Source: CAZOVB01 sp964583095 (GTDB lineage: Bacteria; Planctomycetota; Phycisphaerae; SM23-33). From it: a stretch of DNA of 34,490 nucleotides. Within the stretch, counting starts at the first letter, position 1. Every line of letters begins with the position of its first letter. Positions 1 to 6,580 of this stretch are shown piece by piece. The notes under the pieces were generated by a model. That model did not search any database and had not been told where the DNA came from. It saw only the letters and a list, made by a program, of their open reading frames with translations. The DNA lies in contig CAZOVB010000047.1 of NCBI GenBank assembly GCA_964583095.1, positions 1 to 34,490 of the forward strand, given 5' to 3'. The position numbers and the translations under genes were made by a program.

Positions 1-1446
1 AACCCCCAGGACAGGTCATCACTTCCAGAAAATGGATATCATTGCGCCCCGCTTTGATTTCATCCAGCACTTTTCGGGCATTCTGAAGTCCGTGAGCTAC
101 CGCTACTCCTACGCTAAGTTCGCCAACGTTCACCATGGCATGCTTGACTCCTTCGATGCCGCGCAAAGGCTGAAGCCTGAGATCGGCCAGCTCCTTGCCG
201 GTGATCATGAAATGAGCCGTGCGCACCGCCGCTTCCATAACGCCGCCGCTGGCCCCGAACAGCTTGCCCGCCGTGGTTCGTTCGCCAAGCGGGCTGTCGG
301 CGGTATCGGGTTTCAGCGCCGCCATATCCAGTCCNNNNNNNNNNGCGCATCCTTATTAGCTGAGCCAATTCGCGCGTTGTCAGCACCGCATCGATATCGG
401 CGAATCCGTCGCGCCCCATTTCAGGCCGTTGCGCTTCGAATTTTTTAGCGGTGCAGGGCATGATACTAACGCTAAAAATCTTTTTGGGATCGATGCCCTC
501 ACGCTGGGCGTACCAGCTCTTTACCACCGCCCCCATCATCTGCTGCGGGCTTTTGCATGTCGATAAATTTGGAATAAAATCCGGATAAAATTGCTCGACA
601 AATTTAATCCAGCCAGGCGAGCAACTGGTCATCATGGGCAAAACGCCTTTATTGGTCACACGATCGACCAACTCGGAGGTTTCTTCCATGATAGTCAGGT
701 CGGCGGCAAAACTCGTATCGAATACACGCTCAAAGCCGAGTCGACGCAGCGCGGCCACCATTTTGCCGTCGACATCCGCGCCGGGCTTGCAATTGAAAGC
801 TTCCCCAAGCGTTACCGAGATCGCGGGAGCGTGCTGCACGATCACGACTTTGTCGGGATCTGCAAGCGCTTCCATGACCTTTTTCATATGCGGCTGCTCG
901 GTGAGCGCGCCGGTCGGACATGCCAAAATACATTGTCCGCAATTGATACAGCTGGAAAGATTGAGACCGCGCTCGAATGCCGTTCCCACACTTGTCGTGC
1001 TGCCGCGATTCACGAAATCAATAGCCGAAACGCCTTGCACCTCTTCACAGACGCGAACGCATTTGCCGCAAAGAATGCATTTTTCGGGGTCCCGGATAAG
1101 AGACGGGCTGCTAGGATCGAGCGTCATGCGCGTACGCTGTCCGACAAACCGACGCTGACGAATGCCAAGATCGTTCGCAAGGCTCTGAAGCTGGCAGTTG
1201 CCGTTGCGCGAGCAGTACAGGCAATCATCCGGGTGATCCGCCAGAAGCAGCTCTACGATCGTTTTGCGGGCTCTGATAGCGCGCGGAGAATGAGTCTGTA
1301 TTTTCATGCCCTCGGCGACCGGAAAAGAGCAACTCGGCGTCAAGCCCCGTTGTCCTTCCACTTCAACTACGCATATCCGGCATGCGCCGCTGGGCGAAAG
1401 CCCGTCGATATGACACAGCGTCGGTATAGCTTTTCAGGTAGTTTAG
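1..1446 (-). CDS. hydA: [FeFe]-hydrogenase catalytic subunit (HydA/HndD type), 5' end cut by prophage, 3' end outside window
   Basis: Catalyses reversible H2 oxidation/proton reduction in the cytoplasm, in this family usually with NAD(P)/ferredoxin partner subunits. Read on the minus strand: a 2Fe-2S-type stretch (IPTLCHIDG, GACRICVVEVEG), a His/Cys cluster region (HPDDCLYC, GNCQLQ), two 4Fe-4S motifs (CILCGKCVRVCEE, CINCGQCILACPTGA), then H-cluster motifs TSCSPGW, IMPCTAKKFEA and, at the window edge, MTCPGG. The second Cys of the usual TSCCP motif is Ser. The frame is open through the conventional GTG at 1361 up to about 1446, where recognisable hydrogenase sequence (LNYLKAIPTLC) meets phage end repeats, so the true start lies beyond the prophage. 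Ns at 335-344 break the frame artificially; both sides match the family when each is read in its own frame. The gene is therefore split, and probably inactive unless the phage excises. Confidence 0.93.
335..344. other. Assembly gap (10 Ns) inside hydA
   Basis: Ten Ns separate ...QLIRMR from GLDMAALKPDTADSPLG in the hydrogenase. Ten is not a multiple of three, so the literal translation goes out of frame, yet the flanks are each in the correct hydrogenase frame and nearly adjacent in the expected protein. The Ns are best read as a fixed-length scaffolding placeholder, not a frameshift. Confidence 0.9.
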
Positions 1447-1815
1447 TGCTAAGTGAGACATAAAATAAAATGAAAAATTGGCTCAACCATGCGGGTTTGC
1501 GGGCGATCTGAGCCATTTTAACGGTTTGGTGCAAAACTGCCGAAACTGCCGGAAAACTACCGTTTACACATCTATTTTCGTGCAAAAAATAGTCATCGAA
1601 ATACCTTCTTAATTAGCGTTTAAAGCAAATTTAAAAAGAATTTTAAAAATGTTAGGCTTTAAAAAAGGTCCCACTTTTTATTGAAAAAGTGGGACATAAA
1701 GCGGGACATCAATAAATGTTGTGCAAGGCATTTATACTAAACCAGTTAAGCAAGCATTGTGTTAAATGTGGGACATGATAAAGTGGGACATGAAAAAGTG
1801 GGAATATTGCTGAAT
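1447..1815. repeat. Left phage end with GTGGGACAT repeats, probable transposase-binding sites
   Basis: A GTGGGACAT-like core occurs at 1453 (GTGAGACAT, next to the boundary), 1689, 1701 (GCGGGACAT), 1768, 1783 and 1798 (GTGGGAATA), with an inverted copy at 1668-1674. The last three are spaced exactly 15 bp. Mu-type transposases bind several copies of a site at each phage end, and this array sits between the host junction and the last early gene, so that is the natural reading. No gene is seen in 1462-1821; the stretch is AT-rich. Confidence 0.75.
1661..1695 (-). terminator. Rho-independent terminator of the early operon
   Basis: Read on the minus strand, a perfect 12-bp stem (GTCCCACTTTTT with AAAAAGTGGGAC) and tetraloop CAAT is followed by C and six Ts (1666-1661). 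It lies about 130 bp beyond the stop of the last early gene. Both arms contain the end-repeat core, so the terminator is made of an inverted pair of transposase-site repeats. Confidence 0.7.
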
Positions 1816-1821
1816 GTGTGT

Positions 1822-2175
1822 TTAGATTGCGACAAACTTACTTTTGTTTTTTATAGCTCTTTTAACGGTTGAATAGCTCACCTTAAGCGCGCTACACGTT
1901 TCCTTAATGGACAAACCCGATTCAAGGGCCTCAAGGATCTTTTTCCACCGCGGGTGAATGTATTTGCGTCGTCGATACGCCATCGCTTCCGAATAAACCG
2001 TTTTTAAATTGTTTTGCCGAGTAAATTGCGACATCCAACGATATGTTGTCGCCCTGCTTACGCCGGCAACCGCGGCGAGATCACGCAGCGCCTGGTCACG
2101 TTTGCCTCGCGGCAGCGCTGAAATCATCCGTATAGCGCCTTCATATGATGCCCTCAAATCGCTTGTATTAGCCAT
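1822..2175 (-). CDS. Double helix-turn-helix protein, last gene of early operon
   Basis: A 117-residue basic protein with two HTH-like segments: residues 31-50 (LAAVAGVSRATTYRWMSQF) and residues 88-110 (SIKETCSALKVSYSTVKRAI). Start chosen at the ATG at 2175, whose first bases overlap the stop of the Mor-like gene by 8 bp, the same junction type seen elsewhere in this phage; two upstream in-frame Mets are less likely. It is the gene nearest the left phage end, immediately before the repeat array. Likely a DNA-binding regulator, perhaps a late-gene activator or an end-binding accessory factor; sequence alone does not decide. I do not recognise a named family. Confidence 0.75.
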   Translation of the reverse strand: MANTSDLRASYEGAIRMISALPRGKRDQALRDLAAVAGVSRATTYRWMSQFTRQNNLKTVYSEAMAYRRRKYIHPRWKKILEALESGLSIKETCSALKVSYSTVKRAIKNKSKFVAI

Positions 2176-2755
2176 CATGAACCCCAAATAGATCTAGTTG
2201 TTCGTGTTTTTCGGAATACATCTGCCGGATGATGCCGCGCACCCAATACTCGCTTACATGCAGCTGAGCTGATAGCGCTATCGTGTTTGAACCATTGAAT
2301 GCGCGCTCAATGTATTTGCGCTTTATCAAAAATGCTCCCCCGGTCGGAATGTACACCTTGCATGGCGCAGGCATTTTGGTTAAAAGGCGGAGCGCCAGAT
2401 CGCGGCCGCACCTATCTTCTACCTCGCGCATGTATTCATTGGGCATCTGTATGTCTTGAGTGCATAAATCATCTTTTTTTATCTTTTTCGCCAGTGATAA
2501 CAGCTTCGACCTATCTATTCCTAAACGAGTAGCGAGGGAAGATGCATTGGAATGATTCTCGAAGTCGAGTTCATTTTTGATAATCTTCCGCACTATTTGC
2601 TTACCTGTAGATACTGGTATAAAAAGATGGAGACCTGGCAAATTATGCATCAGAGTCACCGCATCAAGTACCGAGCATCGCGCAGCTACATCGCGCACGC
2701 TTAACGGCAGATCATCGATCGACAACTCTTTTGAAATTTCGGTAATATCAATCAT
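2168..2755 (-). CDS. Protein with two Mor-like activator domains and a C-terminal clamp-binding motif
   Basis: The second half (residues 109-182) matches the Mor/C transcription activator family of Mu: KVYIPTGG strand segment, FNGSN loop, then an HTH (LSAQLHVSEYWVRGIIRQM). The first half (residues about 20-92) has the same plan: LFIPVSTG, DFENHSN, then LATRLGIDRSKLLSLAK. It therefore looks like a fused dimer of two Mor-like domains; Mu Mor is one domain that dimerises and activates the middle promoter. Residues 186-190 are QLDLF, a consensus sliding-clamp-binding pentapeptide, in a short tail after the second HTH. The start at 2755 overlaps the upstream gene by 8 bp. Probable role: activation of the divergent late promoters near 21300. 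Domain assignment of the second half is firm; that of the first half is inference. Confidence 0.8.
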   Translation of the reverse strand: MIDITEISKELSIDDLPLSVRDVAARCSVLDAVTLMHNLPGLHLFIPVSTGKQIVRKIIKNELDFENHSNASSLATRLGIDRSKLLSLAKKIKKDDLCTQDIQMPNEYMREVEDRCGRDLALRLLTKMPAPCKVYIPTGGAFLIKRKYIERAFNGSNTIALSAQLHVSEYWVRGIIRQMYSEKHEQLDLFGVHDG

Positions 2756-2951
2756 GTTTGAGAACCACTGAATAAGGACATGTTGAAAAGTGAACAACGC
2801 CGTCGTCATTCACCGGTAGCGCCCGACCGTTTTTTGTCGGCAACATCCATATGTATTCGCCGCAAGCGCGGCATTTAATTTTTTTTCCAAGCTTGGAAAA
2901 AAGGTCCATAATCCTTTTCCTATATTCAAAATATTCCAGATCTGCGCTCAT
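2748..2951 (-). CDS. Small zinc-finger-like protein
   Basis: A 67-residue protein with C27-x2-C30 and H54-x3-C58, a plausible C2HC zinc site, after a basic N-terminal helix (YRKRIMDLFSKLGKKIK). The start ATG follows the stop of the upstream gene by two bases and the end overlaps the Mor-like gene by 8 bp, so it is embedded in a coupled operon. Function unknown; nucleic-acid or protein binding is possible. Confidence 0.7.
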   Translation of the reverse strand: MSADLEYFEYRKRIMDLFSKLGKKIKCRACGEYIWMLPTKNGRALPVNDDGVVHFSTCPYSVVLKHD

Positions 2952-2953
2952 TT

Positions 2954-3337
2954 TTAGGCCATTTCAATTGACGTACAATTGGCAATAAAATGCCGTTTCA
3001 TAGCCTTTAAACTTGTCCAATATGGTGTGTAAAAGAAAAATTTTGCATTCGCCATATCGCGAAGTTTTTTTGGGTAACCACGTTTTTTGCTAAGGTCGCG
3101 CTCCTTTTTCGCACACATATATTTCTCGTGTTTGCAGAAAAATTTTTGTCGGATCTCGCAATCATCCATAATCCATTTAGCGACAATTTTTCTGTCTACA
3201 TAAACCCTGACAGCCAATTGGAGATCGCGATATGTAAAGGTAATAAGAGTAATCCGATACCCATCAATTATTAAATCTGTTTCGGCCTCAAGCCAGCAAT
3301 GATTTACAAACAATTTTTCCCACTGTTCTTCGGTCAT
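2954..3337 (-). CDS. Hypothetical early phage protein
   Basis: A 127-residue basic protein. The start at 3337 (MTEEQWEKLF) is preferred over an upstream in-frame ATG because it forms an ATGA overlap with the stop of the 49-residue gene upstream. Cysteines at residues 60, 68 and 75, with His 70, could bind metal, but no standard motif is evident. The C-terminal half is rich in Lys/Arg and aromatics. I do not recognise a family. It lies among small early genes whose products may modulate the host. Confidence 0.65.
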   Translation of the reverse strand: MTEEQWEKLFVNHCWLEAETDLIIDGYRITLITFTYRDLQLAVRVYVDRKIVAKWIMDDCEIRQKFFCKHEKYMCAKKERDLSKKRGYPKKLRDMANAKFFFYTPYWTSLKAMKRHFIANCTSIEMA

Positions 3338-3483
3338 TTTATTTTTATTCCTTTCCTTCCGCATGGGCATTTTGAAAGCTGCTCGCGGGCCTCTTTAGAC
3401 AATGACAAATCGACTTCCCAGACTACTTTTTTATGCCTATTAGAGCATTTCAATCTGATGATTTTTGGTTTACGGTCAGTCAT
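3334..3483 (-). CDS. Small zinc-ribbon-like protein (49 aa)
   Basis: A 49-codon ORF, read directly on the minus strand, running from MTDRKPKIIRLKCSNRHKK to CPCGRKGIKIK. C13 plus His and a C40-x-C42 pair could form a compact zinc site. Its ATG shares one base with the stop of the upstream gene (TGATG) and its TGA overlaps the next start (ATGA), so it is clearly part of the coupled series and explains the apparent 113-bp space between its neighbours. Function unknown. Confidence 0.7.
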   Translation of the reverse strand: MTDRKPKIIRLKCSNRHKKVVWEVDLSLSKEAREQLSKCPCGRKGIKIK

Positions 3484-3887
3484 CAAAAAAGACTCAACTG
3501 TTCGGCGTACTTAAATTCTTTTGGATCAAGTTTACGTTCTTCAAGCTTAAGCTTTTCTACTGGAGGAAGATCGATTGAGCTTGGGATGCTTTCGCTTGGA
3601 TTCCAGCATTTAAATTCACGGTCTATTTCCGCGACAATATCTGAAATCGGCTTGTGTCCCCGATGCATGCGGTATATATCCAAACACGATATTAGCTCAT
3701 CCCAGAATTGTTTCATAAAATATCGTCGAAAATCGTAATATCTAGAATTACCACGCCGGCGATCCTGCACTTTCGCGCTGCATAATAGCACACAGATTTC
3801 TCCGAACTCTTTGTATCGCGCGGGCGTCATTTCCCACGCTTCGGATTGCGGAAATCCGCCAATTGTGTATTTGCTTATGTGATTCAT
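3483..3887 (-). CDS. Early protein ending in QLSLF, a sliding-clamp-binding motif
   Basis: A 134-residue protein, with an ATGA overlap with the upstream gene. The middle (residues about 40-75: YYDFRRYFMKQFWDELISC) looks helical; the tail is acidic and charged and ends in EQLSLF at the C-terminus. QL[SD]LF is the consensus peptide with which DNA polymerases, MutS, Hda and other proteins bind the bacterial beta clamp DnaN, and a flexible C-terminal tail is its usual location. The body is not recognised. Probable role: recruitment to, or interference with, the host replisome during replicative transposition (inference). Confidence 0.75.
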   Translation of the reverse strand: MNHISKYTIGGFPQSEAWEMTPARYKEFGEICVLLCSAKVQDRRRGNSRYYDFRRYFMKQFWDELISCLDIYRMHRGHKPISDIVAEIDREFKCWNPSESIPSSIDLPPVEKLKLEERKLDPKEFKYAEQLSLF

Positions 3888-4282
3888 TGCGTTGCCGTTG
3901 AAAATTTAAAGCGTGCAAATATTTTTGTATTTAATGCATCCATTGTGATAAAGTCGTCTGTTTGGCGGGCGGGGCTACATGTAACAGAATGAGAACACGA
4001 ATGGCTAAACCCTACCCCAATGATTTTGTGAACAAATCCTATCTCGAATGAATACGTCATCTGGTATGGCGCAAACCATGCACAACCTCGAGATTTTGTC
4101 GCTTGCGTTAAGACATCGCCTTCCAAATAAACCTCTTTGAATTCAGCACGCGGTCTAATTGAGCAAAATGCTGATTTATCGTGAATGTATGCGAATGATT
4201 CCATATTATCCAGCAATATCGTCTGATCTTCCGGTTGAAAGCCGACATCTAAGATTAATGAAAAGATTAATGCGTTAAGCAT
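3884..4282 (-). CDS. Hypothetical early phage protein
   Basis: A 132-residue protein with a short hydrophobic N-terminus (LNALIFSLILDVGF) and a His/Cys-rich segment near residues 92-102 (FSHSCSHSVTC). It starts with a good ribosome site (CAGGAGACAAT before ATG) and ends in an ATGA overlap with the next gene, so translation is well supported. The N-terminus is too weak to call a signal peptide. No family recognised. Confidence 0.65.
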   Translation of the reverse strand: MLNALIFSLILDVGFQPEDQTILLDNMESFAYIHDKSAFCSIRPRAEFKEVYLEGDVLTQATKSRGCAWFAPYQMTYSFEIGFVHKIIGVGFSHSCSHSVTCSPARQTDDFITMDALNTKIFARFKFSTATQ

Positions 4283-4294
4283 ATTGTCTCCTGT

Positions 4295-4546
4295 TTAAAA
4301 TGGCAATTCGTCATCAATAACACATTCGGAGTCATGAGGCGGCATACAATGCTTTGTTTTTGCAATAGCTTTAAATAGCACAAACTCGATACCAGGATGA
4401 GCTTTTGAAAGCCTGACCAGTTCGTTTTCAGCTTGATCTTGATCGTAATGCACTATCGTTGGCCGTAGATTGGGAAGAATAAAATCGCCGTTAAACTTAC
4501 GGTGAACAATGCAGCTTCCAAGATCTATAATTACATAAGCATCCAT
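4295..4546 (-). CDS. Small early protein with SSB-like C-terminal tip (DDELPF)
   Basis: An 83-residue protein whose ATG directly abuts the stop of the upstream Xre gene. The last residues are VIDDELPF, closely resembling the acidic-hydrophobic tip of bacterial single-stranded DNA-binding proteins (DDDIPF type), which docks PriA, RecO, RecG, exonuclease I and other replication/repair proteins. The rest (VIIDLGSCIVHRKFNG..., a helix near residues 36-50) is not an OB fold that I can recognise, so this is not an obvious SSB. It may mimic the SSB tail to recruit or block host restart proteins. The motif is seen; the role is inferred. Confidence 0.7.
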   Translation of the reverse strand: MDAYVIIDLGSCIVHRKFNGDFILPNLRPTIVHYDQDQAENELVRLSKAHPGIEFVLFKAIAKTKHCMPPHDSECVIDDELPF

Positions 4547-5218
4547 TTAAACACCTTTTCCCTGTAATGGCCTTCCAGTAAGCAGCCACTGTGCGTCTAC
4601 GTTGAGGAATTTTATTATTTTCACCAAGTTTTCTAGTGTCGGCTCGGCCTGCCCAAGCTCATATTTTGAAACCGCCGTATTGCGCGCCAACCCACAAGCC
4701 ACAGCAATTTCATACTGATTTAGCCCAAGCTGTTCGCGCGCAAGCCTTATCCTTTGTCCAAAAGATAAATGCTCTTGATTGGTTTTAGTTATGTCGCTTT
4801 GATCGGGGATTCTTTTCCCGATGAGACCTTTGAATACAGGTGTACTTGAATGAAAACACTTTGTAGTACCAACTGTCTCTATTCTGTTACAGCCATCTTC
4901 ACCACAATCTTGGCACGGGGGCAACGGGATAAGCCTTTCAAGTGTAAATCGAAACTCTTCAAGCTCGTTGTCCATAATAGTGATACCCTTAGAATCAAAA
5001 AACTTTTTTAGCAACCACGCAGGATCATTGATAATGCCGCCATACTTTTCCGCGAAACCTCGGTGCCGTTGCTGTTCAATGCCATCCATAGGATCCATGT
5101 TTACATGAATTACAATCGCTTCTATAGCAGCTTTTATTTGACGGGATCGTATTTTTTCACCGTGCTTTTGCGTCATAATGCGGGATGCCAAATCGATAAC
5201 ATCTTCCGGATTAATCAT
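4547..5218 (-). CDS. Xre-family HTH protein with cysteine-rich middle (paralogue 2)
   Basis: A 223-residue protein. The C-terminal 75 residues are an Xre/Cro-type HTH (GQRIRLAREQLGLNQYEIA, then AVSKYELGQAEPTLENL, ending WLLTGRPLQ). They are nearly identical over the first stretch (DITKTNQEHLS) to the neighbouring gene, showing domain duplication. Around residues 125-150 is a CQDCGEDGC cluster that may bind zinc. The N-terminal 120 residues are unrelated to the neighbour. The start at 5218 has GAAGGAG upstream and overlaps the upstream stop by 8 bp. Probably a transcription regulator; the target is unknown. Confidence 0.75.
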   Translation of the reverse strand: MINPEDVIDLASRIMTQKHGEKIRSRQIKAAIEAIVIHVNMDPMDGIEQQRHRGFAEKYGGIINDPAWLLKKFFDSKGITIMDNELEEFRFTLERLIPLPPCQDCGEDGCNRIETVGTTKCFHSSTPVFKGLIGKRIPDQSDITKTNQEHLSFGQRIRLAREQLGLNQYEIAVACGLARNTAVSKYELGQAEPTLENLVKIIKFLNVDAQWLLTGRPLQGKGV

Positions 5219-5849
5219 GATCAACTCCTTCAAGCCAGAACAGCATACTTTTTAGCTCATGCACAATCTGAGACTGTACTGACGCACTACTTGGCCTTCC
5301 AGTAAGCAGCCACTGTGTGTCTACGTTAAGCAATTTTATTATTTTGACTGCGTTCTCTAGCGGAAGCGTGGACTCGCCGCGCTCATATTTTGAAACCTGC
5401 GAATTATTCGATAAACCGAGTTCCTTAGCAATTGCATCCTGGCCTACCCCACGCTGTTTGCGCGCGAGTTTTATCCTTTGTCCAACAGATAAATGCTCTT
5501 GATTGGTTTTCGTAATGTCGCTGTGACCGCAGGTTTCTTTTTGCGAACTTGAATCTGTGGAGAGTGGTGTCGGTTCTATTCTTTGGGGCATTTTTTTGAC
5601 GTAGCAAGATACTCCGTCTCCGGAGTATTGAATCGCCTTTCCGAGACGCATGCGGGCGTCTTCAAGGTGCCGTACCGCAAGCATCAAGTGCGCCTTCACC
5701 TCGCCATTTGGAGCCTTTGCCAAAAAACTTCTTGCTCGCAATTCCCTGTTTTTTATTAGCGCTCGCTCAAAATTGCAGGCGTCTTCCAAAGTTTCTTCGG
5801 CATTAATTGACTCAATGTCTTTTTCGAGCTGCTCTTTGTAATTATCCAT
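5211..5849 (-). CDS. Xre-family HTH protein with N-terminal helical domain, possibly Acb2/Tad1-like (paralogue 1)
   Basis: A 212-residue protein. Residues 122-185 form an Xre-type HTH (GQRIKLARKQRGVGQDAIA, then QVSKYERGESTLPLENAV, WLLTGRP). The N-terminal part is helical, with RHLEDARMRLGKAIQY at 60-75 followed by SGDGVS. To my eye this resembles the helical-hairpin domain of Acb2/Tad1-type phage proteins that sequester cyclic-nucleotide immune signals; that is a memory-based impression, not a verified match. The start has AAGGG eight bases upstream and follows the cloverleaf RNA element. If the resemblance is wrong, it is simply a regulator with an unknown N-terminal domain. Confidence 0.75.
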   Translation of the reverse strand: MDNYKEQLEKDIESINAEETLEDACNFERALIKNRELRARSFLAKAPNGEVKAHLMLAVRHLEDARMRLGKAIQYSGDGVSCYVKKMPQRIEPTPLSTDSSSQKETCGHSDITKTNQEHLSVGQRIKLARKQRGVGQDAIAKELGLSNNSQVSKYERGESTLPLENAVKIIKLLNVDTQWLLTGRPSSASVQSQIVHELKSMLFWLEGVDHD

Positions 5850-5870
5850 TGCTATTCCCTTTCTTAAAAA

Positions 5871-5957
5871 GGCTGGCTCTCACCAGGAGAGGCTGCGCGC
5901 CCGGGTCGGTTTATTTCAGAAATTAGCGCAACCCGTGGAATCGAACCACCGCCAGCC
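5871..5957 (-). ncRNA. Cloverleaf-folding intercistronic RNA, arm order of a circularly permuted tRNA
   Basis: On the minus strand the space between DUF3164 and the Xre gene folds into a tight four-way junction. A 7-bp closing stem (GGCTGGC 5957-5951 with GCCAGCC 5877-5871) encloses three arms. The first is GTGG-TTCGATT-CCAC (5949-5935), a consensus T-loop. The second is an 8-bp stem GGTTGCGC/GCGCAGCC (5933-5926 with 5898-5891) over a 27-nt loop. The third is TCTC-CTGGT-GAGA (5890-5878) with GG in the loop, like a D arm. Only two bases at the junction are unpaired. Five Ts follow. No CCA is present. It may be a tRNA-like element, a processing site or a partial terminator. Confidence 0.4.
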
Positions 5958-5965
5958 AATAATTA

Positions 5966-6580
5966 CTAAATCGCAGCCAAATCGAGCGGGACCTGCTCGT
6001 AGCTGCCGTCTTCCTTTTTTTTGTAAATGCGCAGATACTGCTTGCTCCCGATCACCTGAAGGCTTTCGACGATGGCATCCATTGCTTTGAGCCATTGCGG
6101 GTCGTCGATGTCGATTTTTCGGAGACCCAGAATGCGATCGGTGTTTATTCTGCCCTGTTTATCGACCTGAAAAGCGTCATTAATAAGGCTTTTAATTTTG
6201 GGATTTGAATCTTTTGACCATTCAGTAACGCATTCGTCGATGAGCTGCTTTGCAAACTGCAGGCGCTCATCGAATATTCTATAGTCGGAAACAGCACGAA
6301 TAATTTTGTATTCGCCATCATACGAAATCAACGTGATGTTGCCCTTCTTGCCGCCGAATTTCACTTCGTACTTTTCGGCGCTGAGGTCGATGAACGCTTC
6401 AAACGTTTCGACCATTTTCTTTTTGCGTGCTCGCAAAATCTCTGATGTCGATTGCGCTATCTGGTAGATTTCGCGGACAACTTCGTCGCGCGTGCGATCG
6501 ATCTCTTTTACCTGCTCGACTGGTATGAGACGGTCTTGCGCATCGCGCATATACCCTTCAGGGACGTTTACGCCTGACAT
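5966..6580 (-). CDS. DUF3164-family Mu-like phage protein
   Basis: A 204-residue protein with the features of the DUF3164 family found in the early region of Mu-like phages: an N-terminal GYMRDAQDRLIPVEQVKEIDR, a central helical part (EVVREIYQIAQSTSEILRARKKKMVETFEAF), a beta segment (KKGNITLISYDGEYKI) and a C-terminus with FQVDKQGRINTDRILGLRKIDIDDPQW. Biochemical role unknown in the family. The start at 6580 overlaps the upstream stop by 13 bp. It is followed by the cloverleaf RNA rather than by direct coupling. Confidence 0.85.
   Translation of the reverse strand: MSGVNVPEGYMRDAQDRLIPVEQVKEIDRTRDEVVREIYQIAQSTSEILRARKKKMVETFEAFIDLSAEKYEVKFGGKKGNITLISYDGEYKIIRAVSDYRIFDERLQFAKQLIDECVTEWSKDSNPKIKSLINDAFQVDKQGRINTDRILGLRKIDIDDPQWLKAMDAIVESLQVIGSKQYLRIYKKKEDGSYEQVPLDLAAI

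Noticed and set aside
591..1463. Long plus-strand ORFs opposite hydA
   Set aside because: They are antisense shadows of a well-conserved hydrogenase with all metal-cluster motifs on the minus strand.
1367..1585. Minus-strand ORF across the host-phage junction
   Set aside because: It is in a different frame from the hydrogenase, spans the boundary and resembles nothing.
1689..1815. CRISPR array, considered because of the short direct repeats
   Set aside because: Repeats are only about 9 bp, spacing is 12-15 bp or irregular, and no cas genes are present.
5926..5957. An ordinary tRNA 3' half, suggested by the GGTTCGATTCC box
   Set aside because: No acceptor, D or anticodon sequence lies upstream of it; the matching parts lie downstream, hence the permuted reading.
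5871..5957. Integron attC site
   Set aside because: The inner and outer arms do not match the attC core consensus (GTTRRRY) and no integrase is nearby.
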